Below, in pieces: positions 38,770 to 57,420 of a stretch of DNA of 64,000 nucleotides. Each line of letters begins with the position of its first letter. The first letter of the stretch is position 1. A program made the position numbers and the translations under genes. The notes under the pieces were generated by a model, which worked only from the letters and a program-made list of their open reading frames with translations, did no database searches and had not been told where the DNA came from. This stretch comes from Ptychodera flava (lineage: Eukaryota > Hemichordata > Enteropneusta > Ptychoderidae): the NCBI RefSeq assembly GCF_041260155.1, contig NC_091929.1:45606744-45670743 (forward strand), read 5' to 3'.

Positions 38770-38903
38770 GTCGCTAACTTGACCTTTCATACTGATCGTT
38801 GTCATGTGCTACATTTAAACAAACAAAAATACTCATATTACTTACCTGACTTCATCAGAACAACGGCCGCTAACAGAGCCACGAAATGCAGTAAGCGAAT
38901 CAT
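20559..38903 (-). CDS. Secreted helical protein encoded by a tandem microexon array (16 exons)
   Basis: Minus-strand exons from the start: 38846-38903, 37834-38005, 37374-37603, 36839-36892, 35967-36017, 35639-35692, 33379-33429, 33047-33100, 25830-25880, 25504-25557, 25187-25237, 24725-24778, 23764-23814, 23272-23322, 21511-21594, 20559-20668. They total 1230 bp, i.e. 409 residues plus TAA. Order of parts: signal peptide, about 130 residues of predicted helices, eleven microexon modules of 17-18 residues, then a basic, helical C-terminus ending LKELFSLA. Introns between modules are all phase 1, so modules can be skipped or gained without shifting frame. Modules alternate a 54-bp type (MAISEDKKDELRGLQEQD) and a 51-bp type (MTISDLKKELENLAEPD), together 35 residues or five heptads, suggesting a coiled coil. 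Exon 2-3 acceptors are weaker guesses, kept because phases match. Family not recognised. Introns hold a complete retrotransposon and a TIR element. Confidence 0.75.
22832..23182 (+). mobile_element. MITE family 1, copy e
   Basis: In an intron of the microexon gene. The body matches copy a through CCATTTTGAATTTCAAATAT, CTTGGGTAATTT and AGTTTGAGCAAAAGTTTAAG, and it ends CACTTTCGAGACGCAAAT. Terminal repeats are eroded. Confidence 0.65.
23272..25237 (-). CDS. Older, diverged microexons of the array
   Basis: Four modules: 25187-25237 (51 bp), 24725-24778 (54 bp; AISEDKREELRGYKEP), 23764-23814 (51 bp; AISDLKKELENLAEP) and 23272-23322 (51 bp; VMDEDKKELESLDEL). Each is bounded by a phase-1 acceptor ending CAG and a GTGAG-like donor. 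Intron sequence between them differs from the 1.2-kb units, so these are earlier duplicates. The last appears to be a hybrid of the two module types. Confidence 0.75.
24936..25077. mobile_element. 142-bp TIR element
   Basis: Perfect 21-bp inverted ends: ATGTGCAGCATTGAATAAGC(T) at the left and its complement at 25057-25077. It interrupts an intron stretch that continues in related units without it (after AATTAAGA). No coding capacity. Confidence 0.7.
25470..26684 (-). repeat. Duplication unit 1 of the microexon array
   Basis: Microexons 25504-25557 and 25830-25880. The second has GT in place of AT at its first two bases, so its first residue is glycine instead of aspartate. The intron sequence from 25880 to 26684 matches units 2 and 3 closely and ends at the retrotransposon. 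Confidence 0.8.
26685..27256 (+). repeat. 5' LTR of copy 2
   Basis: 572 bp, beginning TGTTATGTAGG and ending GCACGTAACA. A TATA box (TATAAAA, 26898-26904) and a polyadenylation signal AATAAA (27192-27197) mark a normal U3-R-U5 layout. The short frame at 26910-27128 inside it is not a gene. Confidence 0.95.
27260..27276 (+). other. Primer binding site (tRNA-Pro type)
   Basis: TGGGGGCTCGTCCGGGA begins three bases after the LTR and equals the complement of the 3' end of tRNA-Pro, the same primer used by murine leukaemia virus. It primes minus-strand synthesis. Confidence 0.85.
27358..28640 (+). pseudogene. Retrotransposon copy 2 gag (broken)
   Basis: The ATG at 27358 opens a 186-residue frame with a charged coiled coil of repeated KLQMEERE-like units (27590-27800). 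A frameshift near 27890 moves the reading frame, another lies near 28110, and the frame 28120-28527 continues with a typical gypsy capsid part. A zinc knuckle C-x2-C-x4-H-x4-C (CNYCKKDGHLMSEC) is at 28550-28591. Gag forms the particle and binds the RNA. An antisense open frame (27558-27884) is a shadow. Confidence 0.8.
28680..29263 (+). pseudogene. Retrotransposon copy 2 protease region (broken)
   Basis: DTGAS active-site codons near 28854-28868, followed by the LLGNDLAGDK segment in 28988-29263. Single-base losses relative to copy 1 near 28800 and 28965 break the frame. Copy 1 is broken at a different place. Confidence 0.75.
29200..30702 (+). pseudogene. Retrotransposon copy 2 integrase and GPY/F-type module (three frames)
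   Basis: Pieces 29200-29541, 29499-29687, 29720-30025 and 29866-30702 together cover the same domain as copy 1, with HHCC finger, D, D and E residues, and a complete FGPYLIDKK module at about 30508. Breaks at about 29516, 29640 and 29957 are one-base differences in homopolymers. The order upstream of RT is identical to copy 1, so it is a property of the family. Confidence 0.85.
30699..31440 (+). pseudogene. Retrotransposon copy 2 RT, interrupted by an A-rich insertion
   Basis: RT motifs run from PYRLNPTKAKYLQEEVKYLL to FRKVNTLT (about 31100), then about 97 bp of A-rich sequence (31105-31201), then the DTFPIPRIDD block and onward. Copy 1 is continuous here. One-base losses follow near 31247 and 31401. 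Not functional as assembled. Confidence 0.85.
31105..31201. repeat. A-rich insertion inside RT of copy 2
   Basis: About 60 bases of nearly pure A with a few G, preceded by CAAAACAGAAATCCGAGGAT, which resembles the local sequence ATCCCGAGGATT. It is absent from copy 1. It may be a templated slip, a retrotransposition scar or an assembly artefact. Confidence 0.7.
31443..32256 (+). pseudogene. Retrotransposon copy 2 RT end and RNase H
   Basis: YVDD motif at about 31455-31470, connection FLGMAGYYRKFCPNFS, then RNase H to a natural stop (GRDNLIADCLSRI, TAG at 32254). The 212-residue frame 31618-32256 is intact and longer than its counterpart in copy 1. A frame shift near 31620 separates it from the YVDD part. 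Confidence 0.85.
32262..32311 (+). repeat. Direct 26-bp repeat upstream of the polypurine tract
   Basis: ATTGTTGTTCACTTTCAAGA and the following bases occur twice in tandem; copy 1 has the same pair at 3506-3558. Function unknown; it lies in the 3' untranslated part. Confidence 0.7.
32408..32419 (+). other. Polypurine tract of copy 2
   Basis: GAAGAGGGGG followed by TG directly before the 3' LTR. This is the plus-strand primer site. Confidence 0.7.
32420..32992 (+). repeat. 3' LTR of copy 2
   Basis: 573 bp, essentially identical to the 5' LTR; the difference noticed is one additional C near 32450. Near-identity means little time since insertion. Confidence 0.95.
32993..35580 (-). repeat. Duplication unit 2 of the microexon array, carrying a 1.35-kb insertion
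   Basis: Microexons 33047-33100 and 33379-33429. The unit is about 1240 bp once the TIR element at 34185-35529 is discounted. Its left end (AAATGCACTAAAAATG) was cut from the end of unit 1 by retrotransposon copy 2; elsewhere the same boundary is continuous (35583 and 36783). Confidence 0.8.
34185..35529. mobile_element. Non-autonomous DNA transposon, 1345 bp, with 11-bp target duplication
   Basis: Imperfect inverted ends of about 30 bp: the inner part GGGACAGGCAACTGC at 34204-34218 pairs with GCAGTTGCCTGTCC at 35498-35511. It is flanked by CTAATTTAATC on both sides (34174-34184, 35530-35540). The other duplication units have this sequence once, without the insert. No open frame exceeds about 61 codons. 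An 8-11-bp duplication with TIRs fits Mutator-like or related elements, but no transposase is present to test it. Confidence 0.75.
35581..36892 (-). repeat. Duplication unit 3 of the microexon array (with start of the next unit)
   Basis: A unit of about 1200 bp holds one 54-bp microexon (35639-35692), an intron of about 270 bp, one 51-bp microexon (35967-36017) and about 800 bp of intron ending TTTATAAATTAAA or similar. The following unit starts at about 36783 with its own 54-bp exon (36839-36892), where the module begins with I instead of M. Unit 3 is nearly identical to units 1 and 2 in introns as well as exons, so the copying is recent and genomic, not only exon conservation. Confidence 0.8.
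37374..38005 (-). CDS. Exons 2 and 3 of the microexon gene: N-terminal helical domain
   Basis: Exon 2 (37834-38005) encodes ANCCKIILHKCHNGILKRVG, then a helix rich in L, I, F and C. Exon 3 (37374-37603) begins LQILRALERRGKPMEISDWF and ends EAIDP before the donor GTAAAG. Exon 2 ends phase 2 and exon 3 begins phase 2, giving the smooth joint FLEKLQILRAL. The acceptor of exon 2 follows a good pyrimidine tract; the acceptor of exon 3 (GAATAG) has a poor one. The hydrophobic helices could form a bundle or cap the coiled coil. No known domain is assigned. Confidence 0.55.
38430..38600. mobile_element. Possible tRNA-derived SINE fragment
   Basis: Has a B-box-like AAGTTCGAATTC and, further on, a conserved-looking CCCTTCAGCAAAGCACCTTG, similar to the CAAGGCACTT element of the copy at 49250-49480. 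No clear A box or tail. Confidence 0.4.
38680..38766. repeat. (AG)n microsatellite
   Basis: About 87 bp of pure AG in intron 1 of the microexon gene. Confidence 0.95.
38846..38903 (-). CDS. Exon 1 of the microexon gene: signal peptide
   Basis: Encodes MIRLLHFVALLAAVVLMKS and one base of the next codon, then the donor GTAAGTAA. A basic residue near the start, an 11-residue hydrophobic core and a short polar end are typical of a signal peptide. The ATG follows ACATTAAAG, and a TATA box lies about 83 bp upstream. Confidence 0.75.
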
Positions 38904-38985
38904 CTTTAATGTTTAATGTGGACTTCTTCAGCAAATGAATGAAGGGAGCGAAACACTCAAGCTCACTTCTACCGAACGGATGAGA

Positions 38986-38991
38986 CTTATA
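38986..38991 (-). promoter_or_regulatory. Probable TATA box of the microexon gene
   Basis: TATAAG on the minus strand, about 83 bp before the ATG at 38903. This would place the start site near 38958 and leave a 5' leader of about 55 bases. Confidence 0.45.
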
Positions 38992-38999
38992 CAAATGGA

Positions 39000-40513
39000 A
39001 AAACAAATACATTGACGAGATATCAAACTATGTATACCTGTTACCTAAACTTATATAATCTCCTCGCAAGTATTCTCTGGATAACCCTTTGTCTGCTTTA
39101 CAGTATTGTTGTATCACAAAGCATTATCATAATTCTCGAAAGTACGTAAGTAAACTGAAAGCGAATAAAGACAATACAACATAACTACAGTGTTTCATCG
39201 TTTAAAGTAGCCATTTATCCATGGCTCAAAAGGTTACATGAATTTGTAGTTGAATAAGTACATTTTACTTTCTCTGTCCTTTGTTATACTCAATGATATA
39301 AGGTGATGTGGTATACATTTTAAAACCTAACACGGCCGTGGTTATTTACATTTAAGCACGGCAGCCCTGGATCCTTACTGCAAATTAGAACAATCTCCGA
39401 TAACTATGAAAAAATGATTCCAACTCCTTAGTCAGTATAATTAATTTGCACAAAATCATAGTACTTCTGCAAGGTAGGCAGTTAGTGTAAGCAGGCGACC
39501 ACTAGATGACGAGACGAGGCACCGAAAAAAAGTTAACGTATGTCCCCTACAAATTTCAGAAGTTGACAACAGTCCTTATTGGGTACGACAATATACGATT
39601 CTCTTCTTTAGTTGGTTATGTGTTCACTGTATTTCTTAAAGTGTACTTGAAAAATAAAGATTCCAATCTCGAGAGTTCAACGACCAAAAACAAAAGAATC
39701 CCTTTTCGATTGAACTATTAATCATAGACACTATTTCATATGATTGTTATATGTTCAATTCTTGAAAGAAGCTCAATTTAGAGCCTGAAAACATGTTATG
39801 TAATACCAGGTAATCACTCCCTTGTGACAGACACCGTATTGTCTCCCATAAAGAATTCTATATTTCCTCTGAACCCTCGTTAAGTAACTCTCCTTTTTAT
39901 GCAAGAATTGGAAACATACCTTTCTGGTATGAACAAACTGTGCCCTGTACATGCATGCCGGAAATACTTCAGATGGTTTTTAAACATTCATGTTTCGATC
40001 ATTACAACGAGTGGTTCTTTTTAAAACAAATATTTCTCAAAATGTCTACGATCAATTACGGTGTAATCGGTGAGCAATATCCCGAACCTGAATTTTGCAG
40101 AACAAGCCAAGCGAATCTCTGTAGTGACAAAAGATAATAAATAAATAAGCCTAATAGAGTCTTACTGTAAGTAGTCATGATGTTTTCGAAATACCGCCAT
40201 ATTTTAGATGAGTGTTTACACGGAAGGTTGATGAACCCTAGGCTATATAGTGACTCGGTCTTCGGCCGCCTCAGTTTACTAGCTTGTGTTCTGCAACATA
40301 ATTCTACATTCTACTCGTCTACCTCTGTGTACGTAGCAGACGCAGACGCTACTACGGCTACCAATACTTAAAAACACCAACAACAAAATATCAAACAAAC
40401 AAACAACACTCCCATAAAAAACAATTTTCTTCAGACTTTAAACCATGATATTAACAGGAACCAAGTAATTTTACGTCTTGCTGAAAACAAGTCGACTCGG
40501 TAAAATCCAAACA

Positions 40514-40557
<44 letters not shown>

Positions 40558-40778
40558 CAATCACACGTTTAAATCCCGACGCTTTAATTTTCGTACATCC
40601 CTAGAAGATTCTCTGTCCATCGACCTTTGACAGTTTAAAAGTGAAGGGAGATTGCCATCATTCTGTTGTTGTAGTTTTGTTGGCACGAAAACAAAATTTA
40701 ATCACCAAAACTAGAGTATACGGATCGCGCCCTGAAAATGTATTTTGAAGCCAAAGGTACACAAATTACACTTGTCCT
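39000..40778. other. Intergenic stretch, no gene seen
   Basis: Short open frames (39506-39721, 39940-40137, 40177-40371) lack motifs and splice context. An (AAC)n tract lies at about 40513-40556. Confidence 0.4.
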
Positions 40779-41100
40779 CTTAAGGAAGTATGTGCGTCGA
40801 CAGTGAAATACCAGGGCTTTTGCTCAAACTTTTCTCAGTCAAACCTTCAACCATTCCAATTTGAAGCCACGAATAAAAATCATTGGTAACTGTGCAAAGT
40901 TTGGTTACAGAGAAACAAATTACACAACATTCACCGATATTTGGCATTCAAAATGACCACTATCCCTATGTTAACTGTATGGGGGAAGTACAGTTCTTGA
41001 TTTTCAAAAGACTGGGAGACTGTGAAAAGTTCTACTCTAAGAGTTCTAATATGAACCCTCAAAAGGGGTAGATCAGATTGCCGAGCTTGTGTACTATATA
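40779..41100 (-). mobile_element. MITE family 1, copy f
   Basis: Left end CTTAAGGAAGTATGTGCGTC resembles the family terminus. The body has TCAACCATTCCAATTTGAAG, TTACAGAGAAACAAATTACA and TTCAAAATGACC in family order. The right end is lost. Confidence 0.6.
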
Positions 41101-42458
41101 TTAACAATGCTCGATCCCGGGAGCGGAATTTCTGTCCGACGACGTGCACTCCTTTTTTGATTTGTGCCTTCACCTTCCTAGTATGCTAAAAATATTTCAA
41201 ACAAGCGCCCATGAACTCAACTGAGCAAAATATGTATTTTAAAGATGCAGCATTTACGTCCATTGGTCTCCAAGATAGTGTCATAAAACGTTGAATATAT
41301 ATCGTATGTGTATCGTATACAGTCCGACGCTTTCAAGCACGCCAAACAGCTCCATAGTTATTGTACTTGAATTGAAGCCGTTGCGAAAGTACCTTCTACA
41401 CCTTAAGTGCTGCGGCTTTAGGTAGCCAAAATACGTAATTTGCATTTTGTGTACCTCTCTAGACTAGTAACAATATGCAAAGTGCAAATCAGATAGGAAG
41501 ATATTTTCTTCTGTGCGTAAACACTCTACCTGGCGTATAAATTATGCCTATTAGATCCTATGGATAACATGCTATCAAACTTACAGTATATAGTGATGAC
41601 TACCTCGTCTGCATTTCGTCTTCACAACCTTTCACAAATAAAAATTAACTTATAATCCTTAATATGCAGTAGCTAAAATCCTTTATATGCAGTAGCTATG
41701 TTACAAATGCTTAATTAGTTAAATGTACGCCTTTGTTGTTGATTTTCTTTGTAGCAATATACATTGTCCGTTCATGGTGTTTATGGCCGCCTCAGATCAC
41801 ATGGAACAGCGTTAAGTTTTCAGTGAGAATGTTATACCTATAGGGGCTAAGTTGAAGATTAGTCGCTGATGCAAGTTCTGCGCAATGGTCTGTGATTTCA
41901 AATGCATATACAATTGAATGTCATGATATTCAATACAAGCATGACGAAAAAAGAGTTGCGACATGCTGAAGTGTATTTGGGTATGTCACAATATAGAATG
42001 ATCGATTGCTCTGCAAGCCTTCTTTTCTATGAGCAGAAATATTAGTTAATATACCCAGAGCTACAGTGTCCACTGATAGATAGATCAAGCAATCATTGAA
42101 ATACAATGACTGCGCTCAAGGGGTTGCTTTATTGAACAAATCTCATATATAGAATATTTTGTTATCCAATAACAACGGTTGTATAAGAATCGATCGAATT
42201 TTGCAATGATCCTGTGGAATCAATTCATCCACTTTCCAAATTACTTTAAACTGTTCGTGCGTTTTAGAGCTTAACATCGTCTCCTCGAAGTAGTCTTGGA
42301 AACGCAATTTATAAGTTTTACGCAGGATGCTGCGCACATGACTAGAAAGATACCGAAGCATCCCAATTCCCTTCAGTTTTTTGAATTGCGGGACTATTAT
42401 TGTATGAGATGATCTCAACGCACTTAAAATGAGTAAAATGTATAAATGTATAGAATTA
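41101..42458. other. Intergenic stretch, nothing recognised
   Basis: The minus-strand frame 42143-42541 overlaps the MITE at 42459-42600 and has no motif. No exon-like structure was seen. Confidence 0.35.
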
Positions 42459-42600
42459 AGCAATAAATCACACCCTGCCACGGTATACCACGAGATTTTG
42501 ACCCGTTCACGACTTATATGTACGATCGATAGCGAATTCATTTATAGAGTGGACTGGTCAAAATCGAGTGGTATACCGTCGCTGGGTGTGATTTATTGCT
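42459..42600. mobile_element. 142-bp palindromic MITE
   Basis: 45-bp inverted arms, AGCAATAAATCACACCC... at 42459-42503 and the complement at 42556-42600, with about four mismatches, around a 52-bp centre. No target duplication can be fixed with certainty. Confidence 0.75.
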
Positions 42601-45204
42601 AAGATATCATAACAGTATATTGAAATTCTGGCATGGAACGTCAAAAAGGATATTTGCTCTTGCCGAGAGCTGGTACGTTTATCAGCCGTGGTATATCGTG
42701 AATATTATACGGTTCTTTTCGCGTCTTGACGAAACATATCGCTGTATTTGCGCCATATACTGGTATGATATCATATGTAATAACTCAATCTTCCTCTCTT
42801 ATTGCAATGAAAAACCGACGGCTCAAACTTCGACCAATGTTAACCTTTTACGAAATACATCTCCGTACGAATTTTCATTGAAATGTGTTCATTGGTTTCC
42901 AAAATATGGTTACACTTTCAAATAAATCAAAGTATCCCCGTAACGCCCATTTAAAGGGTCAGTCACATAATCCACATACCAATTTTTCTCAGAAAATGAC
43001 AGCGGCATATCTTTGTGGAGGGACCATGCTTCAAACAAGTATGCAGATCTAAGTACACTCCGTAGCAAATCAAACACAGCTGTCAAACATACGTCGACAT
43101 TACAATATCTCAATATCACACACTTAATATAAAGGGATTGTAAACATATCCTCCTGTTGAAGCTGAAAATTGAACGATCACGCCGACTTCGGTTCTAAAT
43201 TATAAATATGGAACGGAGAGTTCAAAAACAAACTGGGAGACTGACTTGGACATACTTTGTAAATAACATACTGCATGCTAATTATAAGGTAAGTTGATTT
43301 TATACGTCCAAAGCTATTCCGACAGACTATAATGAAAGGAGGAAATATTTGGCCAAGGGATGACTGCAAATATGTCGAAAGGTTGTTAGCATTTTAGAAG
43401 TAATTTAGAGAAAATGGGTTGACATTACTTTCAAAATCCAAAACAATGTATTCGTCAAAATTTTGGCAAACGTCTCTTGTTTACCCTGGCTTTGAACAAT
43501 AAACATCTGAAAGTAACAAGATCAACTATGTTTAATGTACTATTTTTAGTATTGCTAGTTGAACGTAATTATCATGCAGAAAAACACAAACACGAGAGTA
43601 GAAGTCACAAAATCCAATGTGGGCTATTTTCACACTAGGCATCCCCTGACACAGCTGGTTTCACAAGATATATAGTTACATTGCGGAAAATGTAGCATGA
43701 TCTGTGAGGTGAGTGTTGTATGGAGCACATTAGCCAAAATTGATAGATACCCGCCTGCATAAAGGGTTATTAGTACCGACACGTGTGTTTCTAGAGTGTA
43801 AATGATTTTTAGCATCCTAAAAAGAAAAGGAAGAATAAAAAAGGAGCAATCGTTGTCGGACAACAATTCTGCGCTCGGGATAGAGCATGCATTGTTCAAG
43901 GGATTATTACATGTAGTGCCCGTACTAGGCGAGCAGCCATTACATTGAAGCGACGTGCAGACGACAAAAAGTGATAATGCCATTGTTTTTGGCACACGCC
44001 ACATGTTCTATCGTCAGCTCTAAAAATGAGATATATAAACTTTTACATTTGGGTACAATGCTCGACATATATCACTGGCCGCATACTAATTTGTTTTTAT
44101 GGCGTTAAACGTCGAACGGAAAAAGGAAACAGATTTAAGTATTGAGACATAGGCGTCGAATGGAAATCAAGCGCCAGGGATCGAGCATTATTGACAGGAA
44201 GGATACAAAATTACATATTCTTGGCTGCTTTTGTGAAGGGAAAGCAATCTATTAATTCGGTAGTTCTAAAAGCAACATTCTAAACGTTTAATTGATCTTG
44301 TATTGTAGCTTGGTATTTAATTGTTCTTTCGTTCTAACGCCAATTTTTTCTCCTATCAGAACGGTCTATGTTACTTCATTAAGCTTCTTTACTAGTTGCG
44401 GGGACCGCGTAAACACTGGTTAAACAGCTTTTTACTACAGTTGATGTGTGCTCTCTTCCAATCAGAATGATACACTGGCGTGAATGACTCGCTGATATAA
44501 GTCATAATTTAAAAAGTTATGACGCAAATTATTCCTGCTATGATTTAAAAGTTGTGTTTCTATATGGGACTTCTATGCTAGTCCAGAGGCCATTAGGTAA
44601 GTTACTTTCCCAAGTCAAAGGTGAGTCCTTGTCAAATTCGAACGACGCATGAGATTTACTGTCACACATATAAAACGGAAAAATATTTTTTTCAGTGCAG
44701 TGTCATTAGTAAACGACATTAGGAAAATCAAAAGCGTAAAGGTTTACTTTGTTCCCGGACTCTTACTTGTTAAACAGCCTACGTCATTATTTTCTCGATG
44801 AAAAGAGAAAGGTGTTCGACATTTACCAGGATTGAAGGGATCCAGTGGGCAGATCTTACACAATTAGTTCAGTTTCCGGGTAAAATATTTGGCTTTTCAA
44901 AAAATTGCAATCTCCTCAATCAACTTAGTCTGTAGCCCCATTAATGTATATATTTTCTGAAAGCCCAGATTTGGATCATGGAACATACACCTGGCGGAAA
45001 AAATTTCGCGTCACAGAAAATGATATAGAGCCACAGACAAATATCGGATACATAGTTTGCGTGACCAATGCAACAGCTTAGATAAAGATACATGCAACCA
45101 TTTGCATCATGGACGTGGCACATGTCATTGGAAAAATCGTTTAATCGCCTTGTAATGTTTTTGAACGTTAAAAATACTAATATCGTCGTGAAATTTCTCC
45201 ATCC
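42601..45204. other. Intergenic stretch with a doubtful minus-strand start
   Basis: A minus-strand frame at 43630-44004 begins with a leader-like MALSLFVVCTSLQCNG, but no matching exon structure was found, so it is not called as a gene. No other feature was recognised. Confidence 0.3.
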
Positions 45205-54661
<9,457 letters not shown>

Positions 54662-54855
54662 ACGTTTTGTGTGTTAGCAGATAATTTGTGGTGATATTTG
54701 CCTCTTGATGTTTATCGTTTGTTAAAGTTACGTCAGATGGGTCATTTCTGTGCGTGGCACTTTCTGGCAGTTATGCTACATCTCGTTGCATTTTTAATAA
54801 TGCTTATAATAACGACGTCGACTGCATTATCGATTGGACTTGTACATCGTCTGCC

Positions 54856-54861
54856 AATAAA
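54856..54861 (+). terminator. Polyadenylation signal of the receptor gene
   Basis: AATAAA about 195 bases after the stop codon. Confidence 0.55.
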
Positions 54862-55390
54862 AAGGCTAAAGATGCTTATTACTTGCAAAATATATAAATG
54901 TGTACATTGTCACTTCGCGAAGGACAAATCTGCTACCTAGGCTTTCGAATGAAGACTAGGAAAATGTTTGATGTTTGATGAGAATTTTACTTCTCTAAAG
55001 GAACTCTGTTACAATCCTCAATGTTATTGCAGTTCTTTTGTAATAATCCTTTGTCGAATTCTTGTTGTACAAATTTTGCAAATTTATCACCAAAATATCT
55101 TGTAGGATTTTCCTTGACGATTTTGCTCGAATGAACGTTTCATATGTTGTACAGTTACTACAACTCTTCACATTTCAAAGTCCATAAAGTAGAGGAAAAT
55201 TTCGAAAGCTTCATCTAGCTTCTAGAGAAAAGGAATAAGTGAAGCCAGTTGTGTTTGTCCAGTTGCGTAACTTAAAATACAGATGAAAATATGTTGCAAC
55301 GTAGAACTCACTACACAAAATAGTAGTTTTAAATCTGTGTGTTGCCGAATAATTGATAAATTTATTGTCATTAAAAATGTACAAAAACAT

Positions 55391-55606
55391 TAAACACAAT
55401 TGGAACTAATTTGGGATAATTGGATTTTTATATTTTTTAAATTTCTCAAAAGTGTTAGGTGCAAGATAGTTGAATGTTGCAATAGTACAAATAACTCATA
55501 AAAACAAGTGAGTAATGTAAAAAGAAAAGTAGATGAGATTACATTTGTAGGTTAAATCGGCATTACTTCTTTATCCAATTATCCCAAATTAGTTCCAATC
55601 GTGTTA
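55391..55606. mobile_element. MITE family 2, copy b
   Basis: 216 bp, ends ATTGGAACTAATTTGGGATA and its complement TATCCCAAATTAGTTCCAAT. About 80-85% similar to copy a by eye. Lies about 0.7 kb downstream of the receptor gene. Confidence 0.8.
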
Positions 55607-56439
55607 ATTTACATACATATTACAAGACTAAGTCCCGTTGATAGCCATACATATCTTAACGTCGATAAGTTTTAACTTATTCAAATGAGATGCACATACA
55701 ATTGACATACTTAATTTATCAGCGTATATATTGATTATTTTTTTTGTTTCATTCCTTCCAAATGCAATAAAGTTTTCTTACATATGTATCACTGACTCTT
55801 CAGTCGATGGCAGCAAAATAAAGATGTTATTTTTCAATGAAGATTTCCAATGGAAAAAAGTAGTCCTTCTCAACTATATGCATATTCAAAATCTTACAGG
55901 TAAACTTCAGTTTTCACTACCTCTTCCAATATCGCTTGTTCATCTCGTTCGATCATAATAACAATCATTTGAAACATCATCCGTTTTCTTTCACTCACTT
56001 TCTCCATTGCATTTCGCAAACAGGTCACGTGCCATTTAAAAAATTAAGTGACAGTAGTGTTTTCACAGTGTTTTATGCAAAATGAGTAAACAGTAAACAA
56101 TAGGGACTACTTTCTGTTTATAAATATCGTCGTCTGCTCCTGTTTTGAAATTGTAGACGGACGAACATAACCACTACGACTGGCCGAATTCTATTTATTT
56201 AGAATATTTGGCCTTTGAATTTTACTACCCTGAAGATATTTCCATATCTTTGTCGGTGGAAGAGAAAAAACAGTGGCTGCTGCAAATGTAAACGCAATGG
56301 AGTCAGAATCACCCCGGGATATCTGTAACGACAAACTTTCGAAGGGATCGTCTGCGAGATTTGCGAACGTTTCCGCACAGACGATGTAAGTGTTCTTGTT
56401 ATTATCACATAAACTGGCCCGAAACCATGGTTGTATGTG

Positions 56440-56650
56440 CCGTCGTATTCAGGGAACATTTTACAAAAGACTTTACCCTCCGCAGAGCGAGTTATTGCCC
56501 TTAAAGTACAATGCATTGTTTCACCGTCCTCACCTCACGCGAAGAATTCCTACTTGCCACTCTACCGGTTTACTATGCACCTTGTCTGTGGGGAATGACC
56601 CTCAGCTTCAAGAGTGTCAACCTAGACAGATTTGAACCGTACGACACTTA
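56440..56650. repeat. Dispersed repeat R1, copy a
   Basis: From GGGAACATTTTACAAAAGAC to the GTGGGGAATGACCCTCAGCT region and CTAGACAGATTTGA. It recurs at 60185-60385 in the same orientation with substitutions. The open frame 56390-56635 is inside it and has no support. Confidence 0.65.
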
Positions 56651-56844
56651 AGAGAGTAAATGCCGAAAGAGAGTACAACAAGTAGACCTAAGTTGAATCA
56701 CAAGTTTTGAAATTACAAAGCATCTATAGAAATGCCGTAATGCAACATTAAAAATGTAATTAACGACTTTCAGTTGATTGGGTAGAGGTTTTGGAAACAT
56801 TGTAATGTAATGGTTTTAACTCTTAAATGCAAGATACAATAAAA

Positions 56845-57420
56845 ACCACATCGCTTGCCAGACGTAACATTCACCAGCTGAGCACGTCCCTTGAAATACC
56901 GTAACAAAAGAGATTTATTTGCTCAAACCTATAAATTTTATAAATTTATCTATAAGTATAAATTTGCACTGTAAGAAAACAACTGTATCCGCAATATTTT
57001 TCTCTACGTTGGAAAATTTTTATTTTCCCTTATCGTTTCAAACAGTATTTTCGGGAATTTTTACTATTGATTAGGTGTGCTTTAAATAGGAGCCCTTAAA
57101 GTGCGTCTGTGAAGAATGTCCCTCAGCATTTTAATTGACAACTGTATTGTAATTGACAATGAAATTAGCACGACAAGAAATAAACAAACGTAACCCTTTA
57201 AATGTACCCTTTGTATTTCATAAATAATATGTAAAAGTGCGATATTTGATCTGTCGGGTCAGTGAAATCTTAATCCAAATTTTATTTAACATGCAGGCTT
57301 TACTATTGCTCAACTCCTCCCTGTCATAGTTTTAATAAACCGTGGTGGTTTGAAGGCTGGAAGGTTTCTTCCAACAATCGAAGTAATACAGCAAGAGCAA
57401 AGGTCACGCTTTTTGTTTAA
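56845..57420 (+). repeat. Duplicated block R2, copy a
   Basis: Landmarks GTAACATTCA, ACGTCCCTT, TCTGTGAAGAATGTCC, GATCTGTCGGGTCAGTGAA and GGAAGGTTTCTTCCAACAAT are shared in order with 63165-64000. The second copy continues past the window edge. Confidence 0.75.

Noticed and set aside
54698..54940. 80-codon frame downstream of the receptor
   Set aside because: It lies in the probable 3' UTR and spans the AATAAA signal at 54856.
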